34,518 nt of DNA from contig DAIDKV010000065.1 of assembly GCA_027449865.1 (NCBI GenBank), positions 1 to 34,518 of the forward strand, in the 5' to 3' direction. Numbering within the stretch: the stretch's first letter is position 1; each line of letters begins with the position of its first letter. Of this stretch, positions 24,346 to 33,335 are shown in pieces. A model generated the notes under the pieces. That model ran no database searches, was not told where the DNA came from, and saw only the letters and a program-made list of their open reading frames with translations. The stretch is from Planctomycetales bacterium. GTDB lineage: Bacteria; Planctomycetota; Planctomycetia; Isosphaerales; Isosphaeraceae. The position numbers and the translations under genes were made by a program.

Positions 24346-26853
24346 TCATCCCCTCGGCTCGCCGATCAAATCCGCGACCGTCGCCAGGAATGTTTTGTCC
24401 TGGAAGCTGCTCTTCGTCAGATAGGCGTTGGCGCCGGCGTCGAGGCCCTTGATCCGGTCCTCCTCGCGGTCCTTGTACGAGACGACCACCACCGGGATCG
24501 ACCGGAGCCTTGGGTCGTCCTTGATGTGCCGGACAAGCTGGATGCCGTCCATTCTGGGCATATCAATATCACTGACAACCAGGTCGTATCGTCCCGATCG
24601 AACGGAGTTCCAGCCGTCGACGCCGTCGACCGCGGTATCCACGAGGTAGCCTCGGCCTTCGAGCAACTGCCGCTCCAGCTCGCGGACGGTGATCGAGTCG
24701 TCCACGACCAGGACACGGCGAGCGGCGTGGGTCGGTCTCTCGGCGGCCGAGATCGAGGCCCCCTCCGCTCCCAGCCGGCCGAGGCGGCGGCCCGAGAGCA
24801 GGTTGTCGACCGATCGGATCAGATCCTCGACGTCGACGATCAGAACGGGCCAGCCGTCTTCCAGAACCGACGAGCTGCTGAGGTTCGGCACCTTCCCGAG
24901 TCGGGCGTCGAGCGGAGAGACCCTCAAATCCCGCTCGCCGAGGAAGCGGTCGACCACCACGCCGAAGCGATGGCTCCGGTCGCTGGCGACCACCACCGGC
25001 ATCGCCTCGCCGGGCCTTCGACCGGGCGCCTCGGGGGACGGTTCGAGGTCGAGAACCCGGGTCGCCTCGACCAGCCCAACAAGCTGCTCGTCGAGCATCA
25101 CGTGCGGCTTGCCTTCCAGGTCGCGCACATCGCCGGGCGCCACCCGGAGGATCCGGTCGATCCGGCTGAGCGGGAAGGCGTAGGGCTCGCCGGCGATCTC
25201 GACCAGCAGCGCCCGGATCACCGAGACCGTGATCGGGAGTTGCAGGATGAACCGGGTTCCGCGGCCCGGTCGGGTCGCGATCCGGACCGTCCCGCGCACC
25301 GCTTGCACCATGCTGTGAACGACATCCAGCCCAACCCCCCGGCCCGAGACCGAGGTCACCTGGTCCCGCGTCGAGAAGCCGGGCAGGAACAGAAAGTCGA
25401 GCAGCTCCGACTCGCCGAGCCGGCGCGCCATCGAGGGCTCGGCCAGCCCTCGCTCGACGACCTTCGCCCGAAGCCGGTCCAGGTCGATCCCCCGGCCGTC
25501 GTCGGAGAGGACAAGCTGCAACATCCCCGCGCGGTGGCGCGCCTCCAGCCGGATCGTCCCGGCGGGCGGCTTGCCGAGGCGCCGGCGCTCGTCGGGCGCT
25601 TCGAGGCCGTGGTCGATCGCGTTGCGGACCAGGTGATTCAGCGGCGCTTCGAGCCGGTCGAGAATGTCGCGATCGACCCCGGTGGACTCACCGGCGACCT
25701 CGAACCGCGCCTCCTTCCCCAGCTCCCGGGAGAGGTCGCGGACCAGCCGGGGGAAGCCGCGGAGGCCGTCGGCCATCGGCCGCATCCGGCTGGCGAGCAC
25801 CTCGTGATGCAGGCGGCTGGAGAGGTCCTCGCTGTCTCGCGTGAACGCTTCGAGCGATTCGACCACCTCGGCCATCGCCTGCATGCTGTCGGCGGCTCGC
25901 CCCCTCGCCCGGGCGAGCCGCTCGCGCCCGGCGGCCGTCGACGCCGAGCCGATACCCCCCTCGGCGCCCGCCATCCGGTCCTCCAGCACCTGGAGCGACT
26001 CGATCAGCCGAGACTGCCGCTCGCGCATCCGCCAGAGCGAGGCGACCATCGGCCGGAGCCGGTGGCTCTGCACCAGCGCCTCGCCAGCGAGACCCAGGAG
26101 CCGCGTCAGGCTCTCGGCCGAGACCCGAACCACCCGGTCGGCCTCGGGCGCCGGGCCAGGCTCGGGCTCGGGCGCGACCAAGGACGCCGCGGGTATCGCG
26201 GGCGAGGGAGATTCAGCGGGCGGGAACTCCGAGGAATCCGCGGGGGAAGCCCCGCCGATCGGCCGATCGGGCGAGGCTCCAGCCGATCCACGGGCTGGCT
26301 CAAACGCCTCGACGGGAAGCTCGTCCCTCGGGGATACCGACGCGGACGGCTCGCCATGCGACTCGCCCGGCTCGACCACTTCTGGGAAATGGGTTTCGGT
26401 TCCATCGCCCGTTATCCCCGGCTCCGATTTCTCCACCGATTCCGCCCGGCCATGCTTCACCGCGTCGAGCGCGACGACCAGCGCGTGGACCTCCTCGGCG
26501 TGCGACTCCTGCCAGGCCGGCAGCTCATCCTCGGCGACCTCGGCGACATTCACCAGGAAGTCGACGCCCCGCAGCAGGACGTCGACGGCCGCGGGAGTCA
26601 GGACGAGCTGGCCCTTCTGTGCCTCGACGAACGCGTCTTCCATCGCGTGCGCCACCTGGACCGCCGCGTCGATCCCGACAATCCGAGCCGCCCCCTTGAG
26701 CGAGTGCGCCGCTCGCATCAGCGGCTCGATCGTCGCCGCGCTCGCCGACGAACCCTCCAGCTCCACGAGCCCGGCCGAAAGCGCCGCCGTGTGCGCCTCG
26801 GCCTCCATCCGGAACAGGTCCATCAGCGAAAAGCCGCTCAGATCGTCGCTCAT
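24346..26853 (-). CDS. CheA-type hybrid histidine kinase with receiver (WspE-like)
   Basis: 835 residues. Order: Hpt domain with phospho-His50 (LMRAAHSLKGAARIVG), a Pro/Ser/Glu-rich linker (about 120-230), dimerisation helices (about 240-400), an ATPase domain with N-box LVRNAIDHGLEAP, then DDGRGIDLD and SGRGVGLDVV, a CheW-like domain (FPLSRIDRILRVAPG), and a C-terminal receiver with phospho-Asp762 (VVSDIDMPRMDG), Ser in VVVVSYKD and Lys in YLTKSS. All key residues are intact. It lacks a separate CheY/CheB-binding P2, as in WspE. It is the last gene of the chemosensory operon. The start has GGGAG nine bases upstream. Its usual output partners, a CheB and a GGDEF regulator, are not in the window. 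Confidence 0.94.
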   Translation of the reverse strand: MSDDLSGFSLMDLFRMEAEAHTAALSAGLVELEGSSASAATIEPLMRAAHSLKGAARIVGIDAAVQVAHAMEDAFVEAQKGQLVLTPAAVDVLLRGVDFLVNVAEVAEDELPAWQESHAEEVHALVVALDAVKHGRAESVEKSEPGITGDGTETHFPEVVEPGESHGEPSASVSPRDELPVEAFEPARGSAGASPDRPIGGASPADSSEFPPAESPSPAIPAASLVAPEPEPGPAPEADRVVRVSAESLTRLLGLAGEALVQSHRLRPMVASLWRMRERQSRLIESLQVLEDRMAGAEGGIGSASTAAGRERLARARGRAADSMQAMAEVVESLEAFTRDSEDLSSRLHHEVLASRMRPMADGLRGFPRLVRDLSRELGKEARFEVAGESTGVDRDILDRLEAPLNHLVRNAIDHGLEAPDERRRLGKPPAGTIRLEARHRAGMLQLVLSDDGRGIDLDRLRAKVVERGLAEPSMARRLGESELLDFLFLPGFSTRDQVTSVSGRGVGLDVVHSMVQAVRGTVRIATRPGRGTRFILQLPITVSVIRALLVEIAGEPYAFPLSRIDRILRVAPGDVRDLEGKPHVMLDEQLVGLVEATRVLDLEPSPEAPGRRPGEAMPVVVASDRSHRFGVVVDRFLGERDLRVSPLDARLGKVPNLSSSSVLEDGWPVLIVDVEDLIRSVDNLLSGRRLGRLGAEGASISAAERPTHAARRVLVVDDSITVRELERQLLEGRGYLVDTAVDGVDGWNSVRSGRYDLVVSDIDMPRMDGIQLVRHIKDDPRLRSIPVVVVSYKDREEDRIKGLDAGANAYLTKSSFQDKTFLATVADLIGEPRG

Positions 26854-26965
26854 CGCCGTGGCTCCCAGGGGGATTCGGATCGCGCTTCGTCCGCGGCTTT
26901 CGAGGATTTGGGGGATTTTGGAGATTCAAGATCTTTATTGATTAGCGGATCGACCTTCGGGACTT

Positions 26966-27685
26966 TTAGCCGTTGATTTCGCGAAGGCCGTCGAAAACTC
27001 GGCGCTCGTCGAGCAGGCCGATGGCGCGACTGTCCCAGGCAAAGACCGCCTCGCTGAAGCCGACGGCCGGGTTCGCGAGTGTCGAGGGAACTGGCTGCCA
27101 CTGGTCGCGAGGGACACGGCGGATGCCGACGATCTCATCCGCGCCGAAGACCCAGAACTCGGCCCGCCGTCGGTCGCGCAGAACAATCAGCCGCCGCGGC
27201 TCGCCCGTCGGCTCGATCCCAAGCAGTCCATGCAGCGAGACGCACAACTGCGCCCGTCCTTGCAGGTGGACCAGCCCGGCGAGCAGCCGTCCCGATCGGT
27301 GCGGGACCCGGTGGACCGGCCTTGGCGTCGTGACCTCGGCCACGGCTCGCGTGCGGAACGCCAGCGTTTCCTCTCCCAGCCGGAAGATCAGGACACTCGT
27401 CCCCTCGCGACGCGCCACTCTCCCCTCGTCGTCGTCTTCAGCACCCGATTCCCCGCGATCGGCCCGAGAATCCGCGTCGACGTCCGAGAGCCAGCTCGAC
27501 CACTCGGAAAGATACCCTGCTGGTGCCGGCCGGTCGAAGAAGTCGCGCGCCGCCGCCGCGAACGCCGGACAGTTCCGGCAATGCACGTAACGCTCCAGCT
27601 CCGGACAACTCCGGTCCCCGTTGACCCCGATCCGGTGCCAGCAATCCGTTCGGTCATTGGTTATTGGTAATGGGTCATTGGTCAT
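26966..27685 (-). CDS. CheW-domain coupling protein with Cys motif (WspD-like)
   Basis: 239 residues. The N-terminal segment CWHRIGVNGDRSCPELERYV and HCRNCPAF, with four cysteines, is the mark of WspD-type CheW proteins. An acidic linker follows, then a CheW domain (about 95-235: VLIFRLGEETLAFRTRAVAE, LLAGLVHLQGRAQLCVSLHG and RRLIVLRDRRRAEFWVFGAD). It should couple MCP arrays to the CheA kinase. The start is uncertain: ATG at 27685 has GAGG nine bases ahead; ATG at 27706 or GTG at 27721 would add 7 or 12 residues. The first residues, MTNDPLPITNDR, are encoded by a heptanucleotide repeat, so part of the N-terminus comes from repeat DNA. Confidence 0.88.
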   Translation of the reverse strand: MTNDPLPITNDRTDCWHRIGVNGDRSCPELERYVHCRNCPAFAAAARDFFDRPAPAGYLSEWSSWLSDVDADSRADRGESGAEDDDEGRVARREGTSVLIFRLGEETLAFRTRAVAEVTTPRPVHRVPHRSGRLLAGLVHLQGRAQLCVSLHGLLGIEPTGEPRRLIVLRDRRRAEFWVFGADEIVGIRRVPRDQWQPVPSTLANPAVGFSEAVFAWDSRAIGLLDERRVFDGLREING

Positions 27686-27688
27686 GGT
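27654..27688. repeat. Heptanucleotide tandem repeat at the WspD-like gene start
   Basis: Five in-phase heptamers run TCATTGG, TTATTGG, TAATGGG, TCATTGG, TCATGGT. They span the start codon at 27685 and the first codons of the CheW gene. Such degenerate AT-rich heptamers resemble the STRR repeats known from filamentous cyanobacteria. Their composition differs sharply from the GC-rich coding sequence around them. Confidence 0.7.
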
Positions 27689-27763
27689 GGTAACGCCTCG
27701 GGCCATTTCCGATCTCTTCACCTTCAGCGACTGAATGCATGATCCATAAAGACCGGCCAGTGA

Positions 27764-29020
27764 TCACTGACCACTGGATCGCGAAAGGCGTCGGCGGTAG
27801 CCGGCGGCGGCGGCGTGGTCGCCTCGGCGGTCGGCCAGGAGGGCCAGGGCGAGCAGGGCCTCGTCGTGGCGAGGGTCGAGATAGAGTGTCTTGTGGAAGC
27901 AATCTTCCGCGGCGCGACTGTCGCCCGCGGCCTGGCGGATCATCCCCATCAAAGAATACACCGCGGCTCCCGGTCCTTTCTGGCGAATTTGCCGCTCGCA
28001 GGCCGCGATCGCCTCGTCGTATCGGCCCAGGTTCGCCAGTTCGGCGGCCTCCTCCATCGGCGATCGCGGCGGGGATGGTGGAGGCGGAGCGGCGGGCTCG
28101 GGCCTGGGCTCGGACTCAGGCACCGGGAGCATCCGGACCAGCGGCGGCTCGGGGAGCATTCGCTCGGCGAGGATCGGCGTTAGCATCGGCATCGAGAACG
28201 GAGCATGGGGGGGATTGGGGTGGGTCGCCCTCCGATGGCAGAAGCAGCCCGACTCGCCGGTCGGGAGAAACCTCGGCGCCTGGTCGGGATCGTCGATCCG
28301 GTCGGCGTGACCGAGGAAGAGGACGCCATCGTCGGCCACGAGGCGATCGAGCGTCGACAGCACCCGGGCGCGCGAGGGGCGATCCAGGTAGATCAGCAGG
28401 TTCCGGCAGAAGACCACGTCGTACGGGTCGGAGCCGGCCAGAAGCTTCGGGTCGAGAGCGTTGCCGTGGACAAACCGGACGGTCGATCGGATCGCCGGGT
28501 CGAGCTCGAAGCCACGCGCGACCGGCCGGAAATGACGACGCCATTCCCCCTCGCCCCGGAAGGCGTTCGCCGAGTAAACCCCGCGCTGGGCGATTTCCAG
28601 AGATCTTGTGCTGACGTCCACCGCGTCCACCCGAAACCGGCGTGCGGGGAGTCCCGCGTCGAGCAACGCGATCGCGATCGAGTACGGCTCCTGCCCACCA
28701 GCACACGGAATCGAAAGCGCCCGGAACGCCGGCCGACCCGGACGCCCTACCCATCCCTCGCGCACCCGGTCGGAAAGCCATCGGAACGGCCGATCGTCGC
28801 GGAAGAACCAGCTCTCCGGAACCACCACCTCCTCAATCAACGCCTGCTGCTCAGCCTCCGATCCGCTCGCGATCGCCGCGTATTCCGAGACCTCGCGAAT
28901 CCCCAGATCCGCCATCCGACGCCGCACCGCTACCCCAATCACATGCGGACCCGTCGACGTCGGGTCCAGCCCAATCCGCCTCGCCAGCAGCGACTCGATC
29001 TCCTTTTGATCATTAGACAT
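27764..29020 (-). CDS. CheR methyltransferase with C-terminal TPRs (WspC-like)
   Basis: 418 residues. The CheR core has PESWFFRDDRPF (68-79), the AdoMet-binding IPCAGGQEPYSIAIALL (104-120), the ribose-binding acidic strand VDAVDVSTRSLEIAQRGVYS (131-150) and FCRNLLIYLD (204-213). It should methylate glutamates of the MCP encoded two genes upstream. A Pro/Glu-rich linker (about 280-330) leads to TPR repeats (about 335-410: LANLGRYDEAIAACERQ; RAAEDCFHKTLYLDPRHDEA), the WspC architecture. The start ATG at 29020 follows AT-rich spacer DNA without a clear ribosome-binding site. No CheB is present to remove the methyl groups. Confidence 0.93.
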   Translation of the reverse strand: MSNDQKEIESLLARRIGLDPTSTGPHVIGVAVRRRMADLGIREVSEYAAIASGSEAEQQALIEEVVVPESWFFRDDRPFRWLSDRVREGWVGRPGRPAFRALSIPCAGGQEPYSIAIALLDAGLPARRFRVDAVDVSTRSLEIAQRGVYSANAFRGEGEWRRHFRPVARGFELDPAIRSTVRFVHGNALDPKLLAGSDPYDVVFCRNLLIYLDRPSRARVLSTLDRLVADDGVLFLGHADRIDDPDQAPRFLPTGESGCFCHRRATHPNPPHAPFSMPMLTPILAERMLPEPPLVRMLPVPESEPRPEPAAPPPPSPPRSPMEEAAELANLGRYDEAIAACERQIRQKGPGAAVYSLMGMIRQAAGDSRAAEDCFHKTLYLDPRHDEALLALALLADRRGDHAAAAGYRRRLSRSSGQ

Positions 29021-29059
29021 TCTTGGAAGACTTTGAAATTTTTAAATAGTAACCTATAA

Positions 29060-29536
29060 TTAGTTGATGGTCGATGCCTCGTTCGATGGGTCGGGGCGGA
29101 TGATCGAGGCGAGGCGATCCACGGCGATCATTGGGACGAAGCCCCGGTCGAGGCGGGCGACTCTCGCCAGATAAGGCGCCCTGGGCAGTTGGACCGGGGC
29201 CGGCTCAACCTGTGCCGGGTCGATTGTCGTCAGATCGATGACATGCTCGGCGATCAGGCCCGCGAGTCGGGGATCTTCCTCCCCTGAATTTTGACGGCTC
29301 TCCGCCATTTTGACCAGGATGATCCGCGTGCTGAGCCGATTCTCGGATGGCGACGAACCCAGCAAGAGCCCGAGGTCCACCACGGGAACGACCTTCCCGC
29401 GATACGAGAGCAGTCCCGCGACAAACCCCGGCGCATGCGGGACCACCCGCAACTCCACCCGCGGCACCACCTCGATCACATCCACGACGTCCACTCCATA
29501 TGGCTCGCCGCTCACCGTGAAGGTCAATAGAAGCAT
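29060..29536 (-). CDS. CheW coupling protein (WspB-like)
   Basis: 158 residues, nearly all one CheW domain: MLLLTFTVSGEPYGVDVVDV, IEVVPRVELRVVPHAPGFVA, GLLSYRGKVVPVVDLGLLLG and a final RGFVPMIAVDRLASII. I chose ATG at 29536 because CheW proteins start at this strand; upstream in-frame starts (29569, 29614) would add residues encoded by AT-rich spacer DNA. It links MCP and CheA. It stands between the MCP and CheR-TPR genes, exactly where wspB lies in wsp operons. RxILVKM plus a charged loop (SRQNSGEEDPR) is a small local insertion. Confidence 0.9.
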   Translation of the reverse strand: MLLLTFTVSGEPYGVDVVDVIEVVPRVELRVVPHAPGFVAGLLSYRGKVVPVVDLGLLLGSSPSENRLSTRIILVKMAESRQNSGEEDPRLAGLIAEHVIDLTTIDPAQVEPAPVQLPRAPYLARVARLDRGFVPMIAVDRLASIIRPDPSNEASTIN

Positions 29537-29659
29537 GGTTCTTTGTAATTTGTGGTTGCTGGATTCCATCGCGTGTCGAGCGTGGATCAAGGATGCACTG
29601 AGACGATCGACCACTAGCTAATTTCAGATGCCAGATGACTAATTACAAAGAACAAGGAA

Positions 29660-31681
29660 CTAAGAGAGGGTAAATCGGGAGACTTCTTCCTTGAGTTCGC
29701 CGACGGCTTCGCGGAGGCGTTCGGTGGCCTTGTTGAACTCGCGGATGGAGGTGGAGGTCTGACCGGCGGCCTCGCTGAGCCGGGTCATGGCCTCTCGGAT
29801 CTGATCGGCGCCCTGGGACTGGACGCGCATGCCCTCGGTGACCTGATCGAAGCGATGGTGCTGGGCCTGGACGCCACTGATGATCTGACCAAGCTGGGCG
29901 CCAAGCTGGCCGACGTCGCCGACGACCTGGCGGACGTTTTCACTGAATTTGTCCATCTCCATCACGCCGGCCGAGACGCTGTACTGCATTTCCTTGACCA
30001 TCCGCTCGATGTCGAGCGTCGCCACGGCGGTTTGATCGGCGAGGCGGCGGATCTCCCGGGCGACGACCAGGAAGCCCAGGCCGTACTCGCCGGCCTTCTC
30101 GGCCTCGATCGCGGCGTTGATGGAGAGGAGGTTCGTCTGGTCGGCCACCTTGGTGATCGTGGTGACGACCAGGTTGATGTTGGCGGCTCGCTCGCTGATC
30201 ACTGAGAGCTTCGAGCCAATCGAATCGGTCGACTCGGCAAGCTGCCGCATCGTGCCGTCCATCCGGGTCAGACCCTGCTGGCCCGTCACCGCCATCCGCG
30301 CTGCCTGGTTGGCCGCCTGGTTCAGCTCGTTCATCGTCTTGAGCAGTTCCTGGCTCGTCGCCGAGATTTCATTGACGGCCGCCGCGGCTTCGTTGGTCGA
30401 GGCGCTGTAGTCGTACACCGATTGCTCTTGCTGGCGAGAGGCCGCCGAGATCTCCGTCGCGGTGGATAAAAGCGCGATGCTCGACCGCTGGATCCGGGCG
30501 ATCAGCGAGCGGAGATCCTGGATCATTTTCCGCATCGCCTGGAGGAGCGTTCCGACCTCGCCGGGCGCCTCGGCGTCGGTCGTGGCGGTCAGGTCGCCGG
30601 CGGCGATCCGTTCGGCGACCATCGCCGCTTCTCGGATCGGGCGAGTCAGCGCTCGGGCCACCATCAGCGCCACGCCAACGACAATGAAGGCCGTGGCGGC
30701 GAGCAGAATCGCGACGATGATGGCCTGGCGACGGGTCAGCGCGTAGGCCTCGGAGACGTCCTGCTTGACGACCATCCCCCACCGGTACGAGGGAAGATAC
30801 GACCAGACGGCCACCGTCTCGACGCCCCGATAGTCGATCTCCCGGCCATAGCCCCGCTGGCCGCGGAGGGCGCTTTGCATCGCGGTGGCGCGGTCGGATC
30901 CCATCTCGCCCTCGTGCCGAAACCCGCTCCCCGGGTCGTGCCGCGGCGGTGCGATGAAGGCAAACCGTCGCCCCTCCAGTGTCGCGACCATCGCCTCGCC
31001 CGTGTCGCCCAGGCCACTGTAATCGGTGAACGCCTGAAAAATCTCGTGGTTGCCCAGCTCCAGCGCGATGTAGCCGACAATCCGCCCCTCGGGATCGTAA
31101 ACCGGTCCCGAGAGGAAGGCGGCCGGCTCGTCGCGGCCCGGATAGATCTGGTAGTCGGATAGATCCGGCTGGAGCAACATCCGCACCCGGTCGAAGACCT
31201 CCGCCAGCTCGGTCGACCGGAGCGGACCCGTCAGCAGGTTGGCGCCGGGATCAATGTCGGAACCGTAGTGGAGCAGCGTGTTCCCCTCGGGATCGAATAA
31301 CAAGGCATTTTGATACCCATAGGTCTCGATAAATCCGCCCAGAACCTGACGAGCGCGGTCGATGAGCTCGACGCGTTCCGGTGAGCCGGCCCGGCTTCTG
31401 GCGAGCTTCTGTGCGGCCTCCATGACCGAGGGAGACCGGCCGAGAATCGCGAGGTCGCCCCTGCGCTCGCGGATGAACTGTTCGAGCTGGAGGGTCTTGG
31501 CCTCGGAGATCGCCAGGAGGTTGCGGCGGATGGTCTTCTCCAGCGACTGTGCCGAGATGGCCTGGGTCAGCAGGGTGAGCACGCCGCAGGGGATCAGCGA
31601 GATGCACAAAAAGAAGAAGAGCAGGTGCGCGATGATTCGCGTGCGGGTCCACCAGGCTCGGAGCAACCGGGGCGGCGTCAT
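29660..31681 (-). CDS. Methyl-accepting chemoreceptor with Cache domain (WspA-like)
   Basis: 673 residues from the ATG at 31681; upstream in-frame sequence is Arg/Pro-rich and unlike protein. TM1 is at about 17-41, an extracytoplasmic Cache-like sensor (about 45-315) contains [20 protein letters not shown] and [22 protein letters not shown]2 is at about 319-343, then HAMP ([20 protein letters not shown]) and the signalling domain. The hairpin tip [20 protein letters not shown] then [20 protein letters not shown] (509-546) closely matches WspA-type receptors rather than the flagellar E. coli class. It probably senses an envelope or surface cue, possibly through the binding protein encoded just upstream (67-base gap). 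Confidence 0.93.
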   Translation of the reverse strand: MTPPRLLRAWWTRTRIIAHLLFFFLCISLIPCGVLTLLTQAISAQSLEKTIRRNLLAISEAKTLQLEQFIRERRGDLAILGRSPSVMEAAQKLARSRAGSPERVELIDRARQVLGGFIETYGYQNALLFDPEGNTLLHYGSDIDPGANLLTGPLRSTELAEVFDRVRMLLQPDLSDYQIYPGRDEPAAFLSGPVYDPEGRIVGYIALELGNHEIFQAFTDYSGLGDTGEAMVATLEGRRFAFIAPPRHDPGSGFRHEGEMGSDRATAMQSALRGQRGYGREIDYRGVETVAVWSYLPSYRWGMVVKQDVSEAYALTRRQAIIVAILLAATAFIVVGVALMVARALTRPIREAAMVAERIAAGDLTATTDAEAPGEVGTLLQAMRKMIQDLRSLIARIQRSSIALLSTATEISAASRQQEQSVYDYSASTNEAAAAVNEISATSQELLKTMNELNQAANQAARMAVTGQQGLTRMDGTMRQLAESTDSIGSKLSVISERAANINLVVTTITKVADQTNLLSINAAIEAEKAGEYGLGFLVVAREIRRLADQTAVATLDIERMVKEMQYSVSAGVMEMDKFSENVRQVVGDVGQLGAQLGQIISGVQAQHHRFDQVTEGMRVQSQGADQIREAMTRLSEAAGQTSTSIREFNKATERLREAVGELKEEVSRFTLS

Positions 31682-31748
31682 CTCGGGTCGAGCCTCGATC
31701 GGGTCGGGGGGTTCAGGGCAAAGGTTTTCGATCGGTGGTGTTCGGGGC

Positions 31749-33098
31749 CTACGCCTTCTTCTCGGCCTCGGTCTTCGCGGGCGCGGGCGATGGTGATGGC
31801 TGGGGCTTCGGCCGGGTGGGTGTCGATCCGGCCGCGGCGGCCCCTGTGCCCGGGTTGGCCCAGCCGCCCCATTGCTGGTGCAGGCCCTCCAGAAACGCCT
31901 CCCAGACCACGCGGGGACGCGAGGCCGGATACGGCAGCGGACGGACCGTTTTGCTGCTGGCCCAGACAACGTCAAACTGCCCGTCGGCCCGGATCTGACC
32001 GATATAAACCGGCCGCCAGGTGTGGAGCGACCGTCGGGCCACGGCGATGATCCCCTCGGGAGCGCTCATCGTCTGGCGACGCACCGCCTTGATGACCGAG
32101 GCGATCTCGTCGGTCTGCACCTCCTCGACGGCCTGCGCCCAGAACTTCACGCTGTTGTAGGCGGCGACGATCACGTCGCTGGTCACCCGGTCGCTCCCGT
32201 ACCGGGCACGGAACTTCCGGACGAACTGGCGGTTCTCCTCGTTGTCGAGGCTCTGGAAGTAGTTCCAGGTGGCGTAGTTGCCGACCATCTCGCGGAGCGG
32301 CAGGTGCCGAAGCTCGTCCTCGGCGATGCTAAACGAGATGACCGGCACCACCTTCGGCCCGACGCCGGCCTCGGCCAGCTTCCGATAAAACGGTGCGTTG
32401 GTGTCGCCGACGACCGTGCTGATCACCACGTCGGGATGCGCCTGCTTGATCGCGCCGACCAGCCCGTCCACGTCACTGGTCCCGTAGAGAATATATTCCT
32501 CGCCGATGACCTCGGCCCCCAGCGCCGTGATGTAGTCGCGAGCGATCGCGTTGACAGCGTGCGGCCAGACGTAGTCCGAACCGGCCAGGAAGAATCGACG
32601 AGCCTTCAGCCGGTCGTACGCCCACTTCACCGAGGGGATCACCTGCTGATTGGGCGCCGCGCCGATGTAAACAATGTTCGGCGACTCCTCCAGCCCCTCG
32701 TAGGCCATCGGATAGAAGAGAAGGTGATGCTCCTTCTCGACGATCGGCTTGACGGCCTTTCGGCTGGCGGAAGTCCAGCATCCGAAGATGGCCGAGACCT
32801 TTTCGTCCTCGATCAATCGATCGGCCTCGCGGGCGAAGGTGGGCCAGTCGGACCGGCCGTCGGCCTTGACCCACTCGACCTGCCGACCGCCGAGCAATCC
32901 GCCAGCCTGGTTGATCTCCTCCAGCGCGAGGACCTCGGCGTCGATCATCGACTCCTCGCTGATCTTCATCGGGCCGGTCCGCGAGTGGAGCAACCCGACC
33001 TTGATCGGCGCGAGCCTGCCGGTTAGCCGAGGCGCCGCCCAGATCGCCAGACCCGCCGCGACGATCAGCCCGATCAGACCCGTCAGCCACCATCGCAT
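31749..33098 (-). CDS. UrtA/AmiC-like substrate-binding protein heading the chemosensory operon
   Basis: 449 residues from the ATG at 33098, preceded by GGAGGGAG; a longer frame start at 33170 lies upstream of the promoter box and is unlikely. A hydrophobic N-terminus ([20 protein letters not shown]) with no clear cleavage site suggests a signal anchor. The body is a type I periplasmic-binding fold of the urea/short-chain amide group: [81 protein letters not shown] Pro/Ala-rich tail ends it. No ABC permease or ATPase is near; the next genes are an MCP and Che proteins. I infer a ligand sensor, not a transporter part. Confidence 0.9.
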   Translation of the reverse strand: MRWWLTGLIGLIVAAGLAIWAAPRLTGRLAPIKVGLLHSRTGPMKISEESMIDAEVLALEEINQAGGLLGGRQVEWVKADGRSDWPTFAREADRLIEDEKVSAIFGCWTSASRKAVKPIVEKEHHLLFYPMAYEGLEESPNIVYIGAAPNQQVIPSVKWAYDRLKARRFFLAGSDYVWPHAVNAIARDYITALGAEVIGEEYILYGTSDVDGLVGAIKQAHPDVVISTVVGDTNAPFYRKLAEAGVGPKVVPVISFSIAEDELRHLPLREMVGNYATWNYFQSLDNEENRQFVRKFRARYGSDRVTSDVIVAAYNSVKFWAQAVEEVQTDEIASVIKAVRRQTMSAPEGIIAVARRSLHTWRPVYIGQIRADGQFDVVWASSKTVRPLPYPASRPRVVWEAFLEGLHQQWGGWANPGTGAAAAGSTPTRPKPQPSPSPAPAKTEAEKKA

Positions 33099-33147
33099 AC
33101 CGGGACTCCCTCCGCCCGTGCCGTCAAACGGGACGTAACCCGCATAG

Positions 33148-33153
33148 ATTATA
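33148..33153 (-). promoter_or_regulatory. Perfect TATAAT box upstream of the chemosensory operon
   Basis: On the minus strand TATAAT occupies 33153-33148, 50 bases before the binding-protein start. No good minus-35 hexamer is found at 16-18 bases, so an activator may be needed. A six-base match can occur by chance, but it stands in an intergenic region of otherwise GC-rich DNA. Confidence 0.5.
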
Positions 33154-33219
33154 GCCGACGCCCACCCCAAGGCGCGGACGGGCGCGCCTCGCCCTGGTCG
33201 ATTCTATTGATGTGACCGC

Positions 33220-33225
33220 TATAAT
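33220..33225 (+). promoter_or_regulatory. Perfect TATAAT box upstream of coiled-coil gene
   Basis: Plus-strand TATAAT at 33220-33225, with only weak minus-35 candidates (TGGTCG at 33195-33200, 19-base spacer). It would give a leader of roughly 100 bases before the ATG at 33336. It is divergent from the other TATAAT box 67 bases away. Confidence 0.45.
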
Positions 33226-33335
33226 CCAAACCAGGACCACGCGCCCATATTCCCAAACAAGAATGGAGGCGATATGGTGTGGGCATGCCCGCGGGAGCGG
33301 GTCCAATTCATGGGCATCAGCTTGAGGAGGAAACC

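Noticed and set aside
24304-26976. Long open frame (890 codons) on the plus strand
   Set aside because: Antisense to the CheA-REC gene, which has every catalytic motif. The plus-strand translation is low-complexity Arg/His/Asp/Pro.
27654-27688. CRISPR-like repeat
   Set aside because: The repeat unit is seven bases with no spacers and no cas genes, so it is a simple tandem repeat.
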